43,891 nucleotides of DNA from Actinomadura sp. DC4 (GCF_030406325.1 NZ_JAUEQY010000054.1:1-43891); one strand, 5' to 3'; counted from the stretch's first letter, positions 32,837-42,220 are shown. The notes: generated from the letters alone by a model not told the origin. A program made the numbers and translations.

Positions 32837-34480
32837 TCAGGCGGTCTCGGTCCCGGCGGCGTTCTCCAGGCCGAGTTCGGAGATCGAGGTCTCCCGCATC
32901 TTGAACTTCTGGATCTTGCCCGTGATCGTCATCGGGAAGTCGTCCGCGAACCGGACGTACTTGGGGATCTTGTGGTGCGCCAGCCTGCCCCGGCAGTGGT
33001 CGCGCACGCCGTCCTCGGTCAGCGACGAGCCCGGCCGCCGCCTGACCCAGGCGCACAGCTCCTCGCCGTACTTCTCGTCCGGCACCCCGATGATCTGGAC
33101 GTCCTCGATGTCGGGGTGGCCGTACAGGAACTCCTCGATCTCCCGCGGATAGAGGTTCTCCCCGCCCCGGATCACCATGTCCTTGATGCGCCCGACGATG
33201 TTGACGTAGCCGTCCTCGTCCATCGTCGCGAGGTCGCCGGTGTGCATCCAGCGCGCCGCGTCGATCACCTCGGCCGTCCGTTCGGGGTCCTCCCAGTAGC
33301 CGAGCATCACCGAGTAGCCGCGGGTGCACAGCTCGCCGGGGGCGCCGCGCGGCACGGTCAGCCCGGTCACCGGATCGACGATCTTGACCTCGAGGTGCGG
33401 ATGGACGCGGCCGACGGTGGAGACCCGGCGCTCCAGCTCCTCGTCGTACCTGGTCTGCGCGGACACCGGTGACGTCTCGGTCATGCCGTAACAGATCGTC
33501 ACCTCGCGCATGTGCATCTCCGAGACGACGCGCTTCATCACCTCCACCGGGCACGGTGAGCCGGCCATGATGCCGGTGCGCAGCGTGCTGAGGTCGTACG
33601 TGGAGAACTCCGGCAGGCTCAGCTCGGCGATGAACATCGTCGGCACGCCGTACAGCGCGGTGCAGCGCTCGGCCTGGACGGCCTCCAGCGACGCCTTCGG
33701 GTCGAAGACCGGCGCGGGGATGACGATGCAGGCGCCATGGGTGGTGATGGCGAGGTTGCCGAGGACCATGCCGAAGCAGTGGTAGAAGGGCACCGGGACG
33801 CACACCCGGTCGATCTCGGAATAACGGCACAGCTCGCCGATGAAGAAGCCGTTGTTGAGGATGTTGTGGTGCGAGAGCGTCGCGCCCTTGGGGAAGCCCG
33901 TGGTGCCCGAGGTGTACTGGATGTTGATCGGGTCGTCCGGCGACAGCGTCGCCATGCGCTCGGTCAGCCGCGAGGGGTCCAGCGCCACGCCCGCCGTCAC
34001 CAGGGCCGTCCACTCGTCCGTGCCGAGGTAGATCACCCGCTGCAGGCCGGGCAGGTCGGCGCGTACCTCCTCGACCATCCCCCGGTAGTCGCTGGTCTTG
34101 TACGAGACCGCACTGACCAGGAGTTTCACCCCTGACTGGCGGAGCGCGAAGGACAGCTCATGGGTGCGGTACGCCGGGTTGACGTTGACGAGGATCGCGC
34201 CGATCTCGGCCGTGGCGTACTGCAGCAGCACCCATTCGGCGGTGTTCGGCGACCAGATCCCGACCCGGTCGCCCTTGTCGATCCCGGCGGCGATCAGCCC
34301 GCGGGCGAGCGCGGCGACCTCCTCGTCGAACTCCCCGTACGTCCACCGGCGGCCGGTCGGCACGTCGACGAGCGCCTCGCGGTGCGGGAGGACCGAGGCC
34401 ACGTGGCGAAGGTTCTCCCCGATGGTCTGGCCGAGCAGCGGAAGATCGGAGGTTCCGTGACTGTAGGACGGGCGGGACAT
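32837..34480 (-). CDS. AMP-binding acyl-CoA synthetase
   Basis: A 547-residue ANL-superfamily ligase that activates a carboxylic acid to acyl-AMP and then acyl-CoA. ATP-binding motif [18 protein letters not shown] (around 185-200), adenylation motif [13 protein letters not shown] (around 330), the [20 protein letters not shown] hinge, and the C-terminal catalytic Lys in [11 protein letters not shown]. It resembles FadD-type medium/long-chain synthetases. ATG 34480 has an ideal GGAGG 5 nt upstream. It is divergent from a TetR gene that likely represses it, and may supply substrates for beta-oxidation enzymes such as the thiolase. Confidence 0.93.
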   Translation of the reverse strand: MSRPSYSHGTSDLPLLGQTIGENLRHVASVLPHREALVDVPTGRRWTYGEFDEEVAALARGLIAAGIDKGDRVGIWSPNTAEWVLLQYATAEIGAILVNVNPAYRTHELSFALRQSGVKLLVSAVSYKTSDYRGMVEEVRADLPGLQRVIYLGTDEWTALVTAGVALDPSRLTERMATLSPDDPINIQYTSGTTGFPKGATLSHHNILNNGFFIGELCRYSEIDRVCVPVPFYHCFGMVLGNLAITTHGACIVIPAPVFDPKASLEAVQAERCTALYGVPTMFIAELSLPEFSTYDLSTLRTGIMAGSPCPVEVMKRVVSEMHMREVTICYGMTETSPVSAQTRYDEELERRVSTVGRVHPHLEVKIVDPVTGLTVPRGAPGELCTRGYSVMLGYWEDPERTAEVIDAARWMHTGDLATMDEDGYVNIVGRIKDMVIRGGENLYPREIEEFLYGHPDIEDVQIIGVPDEKYGEELCAWVRRRPGSSLTEDGVRDHCRGRLAHHKIPKYVRFADDFPMTITGKIQKFKMRETSISELGLENAAGTETA

Positions 34481-34533
34481 GACCACCTCCACGTGCGTTT
34501 CCCCGCATCCTGCCTCAGCCGGCCGCAACCTGT

Positions 34534-34570
34534 AAGTGCTCAGGCTGATATCCGACGTCAGTGAGCGCTT
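34534..34570. promoter_or_regulatory. imperfect dyad between acyl-CoA ligase and TetR genes
   Basis: AAGTGCTCA (34534-34542) and TGAGCGCTT (34562-34570) match at 8 of 9 pairs around 19 bp that themselves contain CTGA/TCAG arms. Its place between divergent genes makes it a likely TetR operator. Confidence 0.4.
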
Positions 34571-34605
34571 TCATGGCCTACGCTTTCCGGGGAGGAGCAC
34601 ACACA

Positions 34606-35220
34606 ATGCAGAGATCTACGCGCGAGCGGATCGTGTCCGAGGCGCTCCGGCTGTTCGCGGAACGAGGCTATGCCGCGACGTCCGTGGCGGAGATCGAGGC
34701 CGCCTCCGGCCTGTCTCCGGGCGCCGGCGGGCTCTACCGCCACTTCCGCTCCAAGGAGGAGGTGCTCGCCGCCGCGGTGCGCGAGCACATCACCCGCACC
34801 TCCAAGCAGATCTCCGCGACCTTCCAGCGCGCCACCGAGGTGCAGGACCAGCCGCTGATCGACCGGCTCCGGCTGACCGCGACCGTCGGCATGGGCAAGA
34901 TGCGCGAGGAGGCCGACCTCATCCGCGTGCTCTTCCGCGACCTCGACAAGTTCCCCAACCTCATCGCCGAGATGCGCGAGGGGATCGTCAACCCGCTCTA
35001 CGACATGATCTCCAAGTGGCTCGCCGGCCAGCCCGAGATGGCCGGACTCGACGAAGACTGGGACGCCCTCGCACTCGCGCTGGGCGGCGCCATCGTCAAC
35101 TACTGGCTCGCGAGTGACGCCCTGCACGAGCCGCCCCAGCGGGTCGACGAGGCACGCTTCGTCGACGGCTGGGCCCGTCTCGCCCTGGGGCTCGCCGGCC
35201 AGACCGCGGAAGCGGTCTGA
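34606..35220 (+). CDS. TetR/AcrR family regulator
   Basis: A 204-residue TetR repressor. The N-terminal HTH (RERIVSEALRLFAERGYAAT, SVAEIEAASGLSP, GGLYRHFRSKEEVLAAAV) is canonical apart from a small insertion (SPGAGGLYRHF in place of the usual G-x-LY-x-HF). The helical C-terminal domain would bind a ligand, plausibly an acyl-CoA given the neighbour. ATG 34606 is preceded by GGGGAGGAG. Divergent from the acyl-CoA ligase, which it probably controls together with itself. Confidence 0.92.
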   Translation: MQRSTRERIVSEALRLFAERGYAATSVAEIEAASGLSPGAGGLYRHFRSKEEVLAAAVREHITRTSKQISATFQRATEVQDQPLIDRLRLTATVGMGKMREEADLIRVLFRDLDKFPNLIAEMREGIVNPLYDMISKWLAGQPEMAGLDEDWDALALALGGAIVNYWLASDALHEPPQRVDEARFVDGWARLALGLAGQTAEAV

Positions 35221-35268
35221 AAGCCGGCTGAAAGCCTGTCGACGGCTCGCGCGCTCCCCCACCCGGAA

Positions 35269-35274
35269 TACCGT
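35269..35274 (+). promoter_or_regulatory. -10 element for the helicase-associated gene
   Basis: TACCGT ends 7 nt before GTG 35282. The AGGA touching the start codon is too close to act as a Shine-Dalgarno, so a leaderless transcript fits better. Confidence 0.4.
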
Positions 35275-35281
35275 TGCAGGA

Positions 35282-37618
35282 GTGAGCACGGACACCTACG
35301 CGGATTGGCTGCGGGCGCGCGACGACGACGAGTTGCGCGCGCTCTTCGCGTGCCGGCCCGAGCTGATCACTCCGGTCCCCGCCGACATCACCGCGCTGTC
35401 CTCCCGGGCATCGGCGCCCTCGGCCCTGTCCCGGGCGCTCGACCGGCTCGACCGGCTCGCACTGAGCGTCTTCGAGGCGCTGCTCGTGCTCCCCTTCCCC
35501 ACGACCTACGGCGATCTCGTGGCCGCCACCGGCGCCGACGTGCGCGGCGCGGTCGAGCGGCTGCGGGCCCTCGCCCTGGTCTGGGGGTCGGATGAGGAGC
35601 TGCGGGTCGCGCCCGGGGCGCGCCAGGCGATCCCCCACCCGGCCGGCCTCGGGCCTCCCGTACGCGAGGCGTTCGCCTCCTACCCCTCCGACCGTCTCTC
35701 CGCGCTGCTGGCCGACCTCGGCCTCGACTCCGTCGACGACATCACCGGCCGGGTCGGCGTCCTGGTCCAGGACGCGGGTCCCGAGGCGCGCGCCGCCCTC
35801 GACCGGCTCGCCTGGGGACCTCCGATCGGCAAGGTCGAGGGCGCCCGCCGCCCCGTCACGATCGCCACCGCGAACTCCCCGATCGAGCGGCTCCTCGCCC
35901 GCGGGCTGCTGGCCGCCACCGACGACCGTACGGTGACGCTCCCCCGCGAGGTCGGGCTCCACCTGCGCGGCGGCCGGGTCTTCCGCGACCTGGCGACCAC
36001 CCCGCCCTCACTCGGCGGCACCGTACGCGCGCAGGCGCTCATCGACCGCACCGCGGGCGGCCAGGCGCTCACGACCGTACGCACCATCGAGGACCTGCTC
36101 GAACGCTGGGGCGTCGACCCGCCGGGCGTGCTCCGCAGCGGCGGCCTCGGCATCCGCGACCTGCGGGCGACCGCCGCCGCCCTGGACCTGCCCGACTGGA
36201 CGGCGGCGCTGCTGGTCGAGGTCGCGTACGCCGCCGGGCTGCTCGCGCGCAGCGGCGACTACGACGGGTCGGGCGTCGGCGGGCGCGGCGGCGACGCGCT
36301 GTGGCTGCCGACGCAGTCCTATGACCTGTGGCGGCTGCACGACCCCGAGCGCCGCTGGGTCACGGTCGCCGGTGCCTGGCTGCGCATGGACCGCGTCCCC
36401 GGCCTCGCCGGCGACCGCGACGAGCGCGACCGGCTGATCAACGCCCTGTCCGACGAGGCGATCCGGGCCAGCGCGCCGCAGGTACGCCGCTCGGTGCTGA
36501 CCGCCCTCGCGAACGCCGAGCCCGGCGTCGCGCCGACCGCCGAGGACGTCTACGCCCACCTCGGCTGGCACGAGCCGCGCCGCGGCGGCGTGCTGCGCGA
36601 GCGCCTCGTCGGCTGGACGCTCCGCGAGGCCGAGGCCCTGGGCGTGACCGGCTTCAAGGCGCTGGCGGACCACTCCCGCACGCTGCTGGACGGCGGCGAC
36701 GCCGCCAAGGCCCTGCTCGCGGTGCTGCCCACGCCCGTCGACCACGTGCTCATCCAGGCCGACCTGACCGCCGTCGCGCCCGGTCCGCTCGTGGCCGACC
36801 TGGCGCGCGAGCTCGCGCTCGCCGCCGACGTGGAGTCCACCGGCGGGGCCACGGTCTACCGCTTCACCCCCGAGTCCGTACGCCGTGCGCTCGACGCCGG
36901 GCGCGGGGCCGCCGAGCTGATCGACCTGCTCTCTCGCCACTCGGCCACCGCGCTGCCCCAGCCGCTGAGCTACCTCATCGAGGACGTCGCCCGCCGCCAC
37001 GGCCGGCTGCGCGTCGGCATCGCCTCGGCGTACGTCCGCAGCGACGACCCGGCCATGCTGGAGGAGATCATGGCCGACCGCCGGTCCGACCAGCTGCGGC
37101 TGCACCGGCTCGCGCCGACCGTGCTCGCCTCGCGCGTGCCACGCGCCGAGCTCCTCGACGCCCTCCGCGTGCTCGGGTACGCCCCTGTGGCCGAGTCGGC
37201 CGAGGGGTCCGTGGTGATCACCCGGCTCGACTCGCAGCGGGCGGAGTCGGCCGGCCACGGCACCTACGAGCAGGCGCGCCACGCCGTCCTCGGCGCCGGG
37301 CCCGACCCCTCGGTCATCACCGCGGCCGTACGCGCGCTGCGGGCGGGCGACGAGGCCGCGCGCGTCTCCGCCCCGTACGGCTCGCCGCCGCGCACCCCGG
37401 CCGCGGCCATGGTCCAGCAGCTCCGCGAGGCCGCCGACCGCGGCGCGCGCGTCTGGATCGGCTATCTCGACCAGCAGGGACAGGCCTCCAGCCGCATCAT
37501 CGAGCCCGCGCGCATCGAGGGCGGTTTCCTCACCGCCTACGACGCGACGCGCGCCGCGATCCACCGGTTCGCCCTGCACCGCATCACCGGGGTGGCCGAC
37601 GTGGACGGCGCGACGTGA
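35282..37618 (+). CDS. helicase-associated domain protein with C-terminal WYL-like domain
   Basis: A 778-residue protein of the actinobacterial helicase-associated family (Rv0862c type). The N-terminal two-thirds are helical with winged-helix-like blocks (ALSVFEALLVLPFPTTYGDL); a middle helicase-C-like domain contains TPVDHVLIQADLTAVAPGPL and ALPQPLSYLIEDVARRHG; the C-terminal ~65 residues resemble a WYL ligand-sensing domain (RVWIGYLDQQGQASSRIIEP, then FALHRITGV). In Mycobacterium it neighbours the XPB helicase gene, suggesting a shared repair complex. Here XPB is 2.9 kb downstream. GTG 35282 appears leaderless. Confidence 0.85.
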   Translation: MSTDTYADWLRARDDDELRALFACRPELITPVPADITALSSRASAPSALSRALDRLDRLALSVFEALLVLPFPTTYGDLVAATGADVRGAVERLRALALVWGSDEELRVAPGARQAIPHPAGLGPPVREAFASYPSDRLSALLADLGLDSVDDITGRVGVLVQDAGPEARAALDRLAWGPPIGKVEGARRPVTIATANSPIERLLARGLLAATDDRTVTLPREVGLHLRGGRVFRDLATTPPSLGGTVRAQALIDRTAGGQALTTVRTIEDLLERWGVDPPGVLRSGGLGIRDLRATAAALDLPDWTAALLVEVAYAAGLLARSGDYDGSGVGGRGGDALWLPTQSYDLWRLHDPERRWVTVAGAWLRMDRVPGLAGDRDERDRLINALSDEAIRASAPQVRRSVLTALANAEPGVAPTAEDVYAHLGWHEPRRGGVLRERLVGWTLREAEALGVTGFKALADHSRTLLDGGDAAKALLAVLPTPVDHVLIQADLTAVAPGPLVADLARELALAADVESTGGATVYRFTPESVRRALDAGRGAAELIDLLSRHSATALPQPLSYLIEDVARRHGRLRVGIASAYVRSDDPAMLEEIMADRRSDQLRLHRLAPTVLASRVPRAELLDALRVLGYAPVAESAEGSVVITRLDSQRAESAGHGTYEQARHAVLGAGPDPSVITAAVRALRAGDEAARVSAPYGSPPRTPAAAMVQQLREAADRGARVWIGYLDQQGQASSRIIEPARIEGGFLTAYDATRAAIHRFALHRITGVADVDGAT

Positions 37619-37696
37619 CATCTCGCGGACAAAACGGCGACCGAACCGGAACCGAAGGGTGTTCCCACGGGTCATAACAAGGGGTCATGCTTGACG

Positions 37697-37725
37697 AGGT
37701 GGCACCCACCTCCGGACACCCACCT
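37697..37725 (+). repeat. CACCCACCT direct repeat with inverted arm
   Basis: CACCCACCT occurs at 37703-37711 and again at 37717-37725 (14-bp period), and AGGTGG (37697-37702) is inverted to the first copy's CCACCT. It lies 12-40 nt before the start of the next gene, next to a TTGACG (37691-37696), so it may be an operator or leader hairpin. Confidence 0.35.
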
Positions 37726-37736
37726 GGGGGATCACC

Positions 37737-38213
37737 ATGACGTGGCAGGAACCACAGGACGACGTACCGGACTGGCGTGACGCCTACGGCGACTACGGCC
37801 AGGGGGCACGCGGGCAGCAGCCCCCCTACGCCCAGGACCCGTACGCCCAGGGCGGCTGGACGCAGGACCCCTACGGCCAGCAGTACGCCCAGTACGGGCA
37901 GCAGCAGTACGGCCAGTACGACTACTCCGGTTACGGGCCGCCGGGCGCGATGCGGCCCGCCGCCACCGGCGCGACGGTGGCCGCTCTCGTGGCCAACATC
38001 GTCACCGCCGTCCTGTGCTGCATGGGCGTCGCCTGGATCCCCGGGGTGATCCTCGCCGGGATCGCGCTGAGCCGTGCCGGCACCGATCCGGAGTCCGCGC
38101 GCCGGCTGACGGTCGGCGCCTGGGTGTGCTTCGCGCTCGACATCCTGCTGGCCGTGGGCGTGGTGATCGTGTTCGGCCTCGTCGGAGCGGCCCAGGACGG
38201 CACCACTCCCTGA
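37737..38213 (+). CDS. membrane protein with Tyr/Gln/Gly-rich N-terminus (DUF4190-like)
   Basis: A 158-residue protein. Residues 1-70 are low complexity with repeated QDPYAQGGW / QDPYGQQYAQYGQQQYGQYD units, a disordered cytosolic tail. Two membrane segments follow (TVAALVANIVTAVLCCMGVAW and VCFALDILLAVGVVIVFGLVG) joined by ILAGIALSRAGTDPESARRL, the layout of DUF4190-like proteins. Function unknown; many actinobacterial membrane proteins carry such tails. ATG 37737 has GGGGG 6 nt upstream. Its stop is 6 bp from the convergent DHA2 pump. Confidence 0.8.
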   Translation: MTWQEPQDDVPDWRDAYGDYGQGARGQQPPYAQDPYAQGGWTQDPYGQQYAQYGQQQYGQYDYSGYGPPGAMRPAATGATVAALVANIVTAVLCCMGVAWIPGVILAGIALSRAGTDPESARRLTVGAWVCFALDILLAVGVVIVFGLVGAAQDGTTP

Positions 38214-38219
38214 CCGGTC

Positions 38220-39641
38220 CTAGCGTTCCTTCCGCGGGTGCATGGGCAGCCGGAACACCAGGGCGAAGGCGGCCGCCAGCGGTGCCAGGCACGCCCACGC
38301 GGTGACCTGGAGGGCGTACGGCGGGAGATGGTGGTCGAAGGCGGAGAAGAAGATCGTGCCAAGGACCGCGACGCCGAGCGAGGTCGAGAGCTGCTGCACG
38401 GCTTCGAGGACGCCCGAGGCGGATCCGACCTCGTCCATGCTCACGCTGCTCAGGATGAACCGGAAGAGCTGTCCGATGCTGGCACCGGCGCCCGCGCCGA
38501 TGAAAAAGAGCCCGGGCACGAGGTCCCAGGTCGAGGCGGCGTGGGCACCGTTGAGGGTCAGGGCGAGCCCGGCCGCGCCGGCGGCGATGAGCAGGATGCC
38601 GATGTGGAGCAGGTGGCGTCCCAGCCGGCCGACGGTGGCGAGGGACCCGACCATGCCGAGGATCATCCCCACGACCATCGGCGTCAGCGTCAGACCGGCG
38701 TGGATCGGTGACCAGCCCTCACCGAGCTGGCCGTAGAGCGAGATGCAGAGCAGAAGCCCGGCGAAGGCGCCGAAGAGGGCCAGGGCGACGGCGACGCCGC
38801 TGAGGTAGGTGCGGTTGGCGAGCAGTGTGGGCTCGATCAGCGGGTTGTCCTTGTGCCGTCGCTCGTACCGCAGGAAGACCAGGAGCAGCACCACGCCGGC
38901 CGCGAGGAGGCCGAAGGACCAGGCGGGCCAGCCGTCGGCCCGGCCCTGGATGAGCGGATAGATGATCGCGACCAGGGCCAGGCCGACCAGCCAGACGCCG
39001 CCGACGTCGAGCCTGACGCCGGGGTGGGTGGCGCCGCGGGGCAGCGAGCGGATCGCGAGAGGCAGCGTCAGCGCGCCGATCGGGATGTTGATCAGGAACA
39101 CCAGGCGCCACCCGGTGCCCCAGAGGTCGGCGTCGACGAGCGCGCCGGCGACGATCGGCGCGGCGAGCATCGCCACACCCGTCGCCGGGCCGAACAGCCC
39201 GGTCGCCCGGTCGAACTCGGCGTCGTCGTCGAAGACCTGTTTCACCAGGCCGAAGCCCTGGGGGATCATGAGCGCGCCGAAGGCGCCCTGGAGCGCGCGG
39301 AAGGCGATCAGCGCGCCGATGCCCGGCGCCACGGAGCACGCGGCCGAGAAGAGGGTGAACCCCGCCGAGCCGACGAGGAACAGGCGGCGGCGGCCGAGGA
39401 TGTCTCCGAGCCGCGCGCCGGCGATCAGCAGCACGGCGAAGGCCAGCGTGTAGCCGGCGCTCAGCCACTGGATGGTGTTCGCGCCGCCGCCGAGGTCGCG
39501 ATGGATGGCGGGAGCCGCGACGCCCACGATCGTGGCGTCGAGCAGGTCCATGACGTTGGCCGCCAGCACGACGGCCGCCACGACCCAGCGCAGGCGGTAG
39601 GGCCGCGTGCTCGGGGCATCGGCGATGAGGGCAGTGTCCAT
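38220..39641 (-). CDS. DHA2-family multidrug efflux MFS transporter
   Basis: A 473-residue drug/proton antiporter of the 14-helix EmrB/QacA type. Motif D1-like VLAANVMDLLDATIVGVAAPA, motif A region GARLGDILGRRRLFLVG and motif C-like AFGALMIPQGFGLV are present. ATG 39641 has AAGGA 6 nt upstream. It is divergent from a TetR gene, and its promoter (TTGACG-16-TACGTT) is covered by a dense palindrome array, so it is probably repressed until the pump's drug ligand appears. Confidence 0.92.
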   Translation of the reverse strand: MDTALIADAPSTRPYRLRWVVAAVVLAANVMDLLDATIVGVAAPAIHRDLGGGANTIQWLSAGYTLAFAVLLIAGARLGDILGRRRLFLVGSAGFTLFSAACSVAPGIGALIAFRALQGAFGALMIPQGFGLVKQVFDDDAEFDRATGLFGPATGVAMLAAPIVAGALVDADLWGTGWRLVFLINIPIGALTLPLAIRSLPRGATHPGVRLDVGGVWLVGLALVAIIYPLIQGRADGWPAWSFGLLAAGVVLLLVFLRYERRHKDNPLIEPTLLANRTYLSGVAVALALFGAFAGLLLCISLYGQLGEGWSPIHAGLTLTPMVVGMILGMVGSLATVGRLGRHLLHIGILLIAAGAAGLALTLNGAHAASTWDLVPGLFFIGAGAGASIGQLFRFILSSVSMDEVGSASGVLEAVQQLSTSLGVAVLGTIFFSAFDHHLPPYALQVTAWACLAPLAAAFALVFRLPMHPRKER

Positions 39642-39671
39642 TGGAGTCCTTAGAGGGGTCGTACGCTCGAC

Positions 39672-39719
39672 GTACAATGTTCGCTACGAACAACGTACGT
39701 TACGAACGGCGTACGTCAA
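39672..39719 (-). promoter_or_regulatory. operator array over the efflux-pump promoter
   Basis: The shared region reads GTAC-n3-GTTCG-CTA-CGAAC-n3-GTAC (39672-39698), then a second ACGAAC (39702-39707) and CGTACG (39710-39715). The core GTTCGctaCGAAC is a perfect 5-3-5 palindrome. The minus-strand promoter TTGACG (39714-39719), 16-bp spacer, TACGTT (39692-39697) lies inside it, so TetR binding would block the polymerase. Confidence 0.6.
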
Positions 39720-39770
39720 ACTCCACCGCGGAGGTCGCGGTAATGTCTCTCGCCGGGAGGTCCACCACCG

Positions 39771-40454
39771 ATGAACCCAGCAAGCCGCCACCGCTCGACG
39801 CGCGACCGCCCCGCGAAGGCGCCGCTCAGCGAGGAGGCGGTCGTCGACGCGGCCCTGGCGATCCTGAGGTCCGAGGGGCTGGCGGCGGTCACGATGCGGC
39901 GGGTCGCGGCGGCCCTGGACACCGGAGCCGCCTCGCTCTACGTCTACGTCTCCGGCCGCGAGGGCCTGCTCCAGGCGATGCAGGACCGCATCTTCGCCAC
40001 GGTCGAGCTCGAGACCCCGGACCCCACACGCTGGCGCGCCCAGCTCCACGCGCTGCTCGCCCGCATGCACCGGGCGCTGGCCGCCCATCCGGGAATCGCC
40101 GCCACGGCCATGGCCGAGCCGCCCACGACCGAGGCGGCCCTGCAACTGGTCGAGAACCTCCTGGGAATCCTGCTCGCCGGCGGGCTCGACCCCCAGGACG
40201 CCGCCTGGGCCGCCGACATCTTCGCGCTGCTGGTGAACTACGCCGCCATCGAGGCCGACGTACGGCGCGCCGACCGCCGGGAGCAGGCCGACGAGCTCTA
40301 CGCGACCTTCACCGGCCTGCCGCCCGACCGGTTCCCTCTGATCACCGCCCACGCCGCGCGGCTCGTCGCGGGCGACGGCGAGGAGCGGTTCCGCGTCGCC
40401 ATCGACATCGTCATCGACGGCCTGCTCGCCAGGGCCGGCGGCACGACTCGCTGA
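39771..40454 (+). CDS. TetR family repressor of the efflux pump
   Basis: A 227-residue TetR protein. HTH region: LSEEAVVDAALAILRSEGLA, VTMRRVAAALDTGAASLYVY and GREGLLQAM; the C-terminal domain resembles the tetracycline-repressor-like class with a drug-binding cavity. ATG 39771 has GGGAGG about 10 nt upstream. It is divergent from the DHA2 pump across an operator array, the usual drug-induced arrangement. The pair sits between the helicase-associated gene and xpb, which are near neighbours in mycobacteria, so it may have been inserted there. Confidence 0.92.
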   Translation: MNPASRHRSTRDRPAKAPLSEEAVVDAALAILRSEGLAAVTMRRVAAALDTGAASLYVYVSGREGLLQAMQDRIFATVELETPDPTRWRAQLHALLARMHRALAAHPGIAATAMAEPPTTEAALQLVENLLGILLAGGLDPQDAAWAADIFALLVNYAAIEADVRRADRREQADELYATFTGLPPDRFPLITAHAARLVAGDGEERFRVAIDIVIDGLLARAGGTTR

Positions 40455-40526
40455 CGATTCGGTACGGGAAGCACCAGAGGGGCTCTCGCTGTTGGACACT
40501 GTGACCCCCACGCTGAAAGGCATCAC

Positions 40527-42179
40527 GTGACCGACGGCCCGCTCATCGTCCAGTCCGACAAGACCCTTCTGCTCGAGGTCGATCACGAGTCGGCTGCGGC
40601 GTGCCGTAAGGCGATCGCACCGTTCGCCGAGCTGGAGCGCGCCCCCGAGCACGTGCACACCTACCGGATCACGCCCCTGGCGCTGTGGAACGCGCGCGCG
40701 GCGGGCCACGACGCCGAACAGGTGATCGACGCGCTGATCAGTCACGCGCGCTATCCCGTGCCCCACGCCCTGCTCGTGGACATCGCCGACACGATGGGGC
40801 GCTACGGCCGGCTGCGGCTGGAGAAGCACCCGACGCACGGGCTGGTCCTCGCCTCCTCCGACCGCGCCGTGCTGGAGGAGGTCCTGCGCGCGCGGAAGCT
40901 GCAGCCGATGTTCGGCCCGCGGGTGGACGACGACACCGTGGCGGTGCACCCGAGTGACCGCGGCACGCTCAAGCAGGCGCTGCTGAAGATCGGCTGGCCC
41001 GCCGAGGACCTGGCCGGCTACGTCGACGGCGAGGCGCACGCGATCGCCCTCACAGAAGACGGCTGGAACCTCCGCGGCTACCAGCGGGACGCGGCCGAGA
41101 GCTTCTGGCACGGCGGCTCCGGCGTCGTCGTGCTGCCCTGCGGGGCGGGCAAGACGATCGTCGGCGCCGCCGCGATGGCGCACGCGTCCGCGACCACGCT
41201 CATCCTCGTCACCAACACCGTCTCCGCGCACCAGTGGAAACAGGAGTTGCTCAAGCGCACGTCGCTGACCGAGGAGGAGATCGGGGAGTACACCGGCACG
41301 AAGAAGCAGATCCGTCCCGTCACGATCGCCACCTACCAGGTCATGACCACCCGGCGGAAGGGCGTCTACACCCACCTGGAGCTCTTCGACGCCCGCGACT
41401 GGGGCCTGGTCCTGTACGACGAGGTGCACCTGCTGCCGGCGCCGATCTTCCGGATGACCGCGGACCTGCAGACCCGCCGCCGCCTGGGCCTGACCGCGAC
41501 CCTCGTACGCGAGGACGGCCGTGAGGGCGACGTGTTCTCCCTCATCGGCCCCAAGCGCTACGACGCCCCGTGGAAGGAGATGGAGGCGCAGGGCTGGATC
41601 GCCCCGGCGGACTGCGTCGAGGTACGCGTGACGCTGACCGACTCCGAGCGCCTCGCGTACGCCACGGCCGAGCAGGAGGACCGCTACCGGTTCTGCGCGA
41701 CGACGCCGACCAAGTCCTCGGTGGTGCAGGCCCTGGTCGAACGCCATCGCGGCGAGCAGACGCTGGTGATCGGGCAGTACATCGACCAGCTCGACGAGCT
41801 CGGCGAACGTCTCGAAGCACCGGTGATCAAGGGCGAGACCAAGATCAAGGAGCGGGAACGGCTGTTCGACGCCTTCCGGACCGGCGAGATCTCGGTGCTG
41901 ATCGTCTCCAAGGTGGCCAACTTCTCCATCGACCTGCCCGAGGCGGCCGTGGCCGTCCAGGTCTCGGGCACCTTCGGGTCGCGGCAGGAGGAGGCGCAGC
42001 GGCTCGGCCGGGTGCTCCGTCCCAAGGCGTCCGGCAAGGGCGCCCGCTTCTACTCCGTGGTGGCCCGCGACACTCTCGACCAGGACTACGCCGCCCACCG
42101 GCAGCGCTTTCTCGCCGAGCAGGGCTACGCCTACCGCATCATCGACGCCGACGACGTCCTCGCCGACGAGGAGATCTAG
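40527..42179 (+). CDS. XPB/Ssl2-type DNA repair helicase
   Basis: A 550-residue superfamily 2 helicase of the bacterial XPB (ERCC3-like, Rv0861c) group, a 3'-5' DNA translocase. The N-terminal ~190 residues form the damage-recognition-like domain; Walker A is LPCGAGKTIVG (K near 209), the DEVH box YDEVHLLP near 298, the XPB-specific RED motif in VREDGREGDVF (near 328), and motif VI QEEAQRLGRVLRPKASG near 491. GTG 40527 has GAAAGG 6 nt upstream. Its probable partner, the helicase-associated protein, is upstream across an efflux cassette. Role in nucleotide excision or transcription-linked repair is inferred from the family. Confidence 0.95.
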   Translation: MTDGPLIVQSDKTLLLEVDHESAAACRKAIAPFAELERAPEHVHTYRITPLALWNARAAGHDAEQVIDALISHARYPVPHALLVDIADTMGRYGRLRLEKHPTHGLVLASSDRAVLEEVLRARKLQPMFGPRVDDDTVAVHPSDRGTLKQALLKIGWPAEDLAGYVDGEAHAIALTEDGWNLRGYQRDAAESFWHGGSGVVVLPCGAGKTIVGAAAMAHASATTLILVTNTVSAHQWKQELLKRTSLTEEEIGEYTGTKKQIRPVTIATYQVMTTRRKGVYTHLELFDARDWGLVLYDEVHLLPAPIFRMTADLQTRRRLGLTATLVREDGREGDVFSLIGPKRYDAPWKEMEAQGWIAPADCVEVRVTLTDSERLAYATAEQEDRYRFCATTPTKSSVVQALVERHRGEQTLVIGQYIDQLDELGERLEAPVIKGETKIKERERLFDAFRTGEISVLIVSKVANFSIDLPEAAVAVQVSGTFGSRQEEAQRLGRVLRPKASGKGARFYSVVARDTLDQDYAAHRQRFLAEQGYAYRIIDADDVLADEEI

Positions 42180-42190
42180 AACACCACCCA

Positions 42191-42220
42191 TTGACACGCA
42201 ACCGCTCGGCTGCATAAGTT
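42191..42220 (+). promoter_or_regulatory. near-consensus promoter of the ArsR-SRPBCC gene
   Basis: TTGACA (42191-42196), an 18-bp spacer and TAAGTT (42215-42220) form one of the best sigma-A/HrdB-type promoters in the window. The palindromic operator begins at the very next base, so the start site falls inside it. Confidence 0.75.

Noticed and set aside
37780-37940. Tyr/Gln/Gly repeats as a tandem DNA repeat or CRISPR
   Set aside because: The repetition is at protein level (QDPY, YGQ units) with irregular DNA spacing; it is a disordered tail of a membrane protein.
39684-42215. An 843-codon open frame on the minus strand opposite xpb and the TetR gene
   Set aside because: It spans the antisense of two well-supported genes and has no domain; it is a GC-bias artefact.
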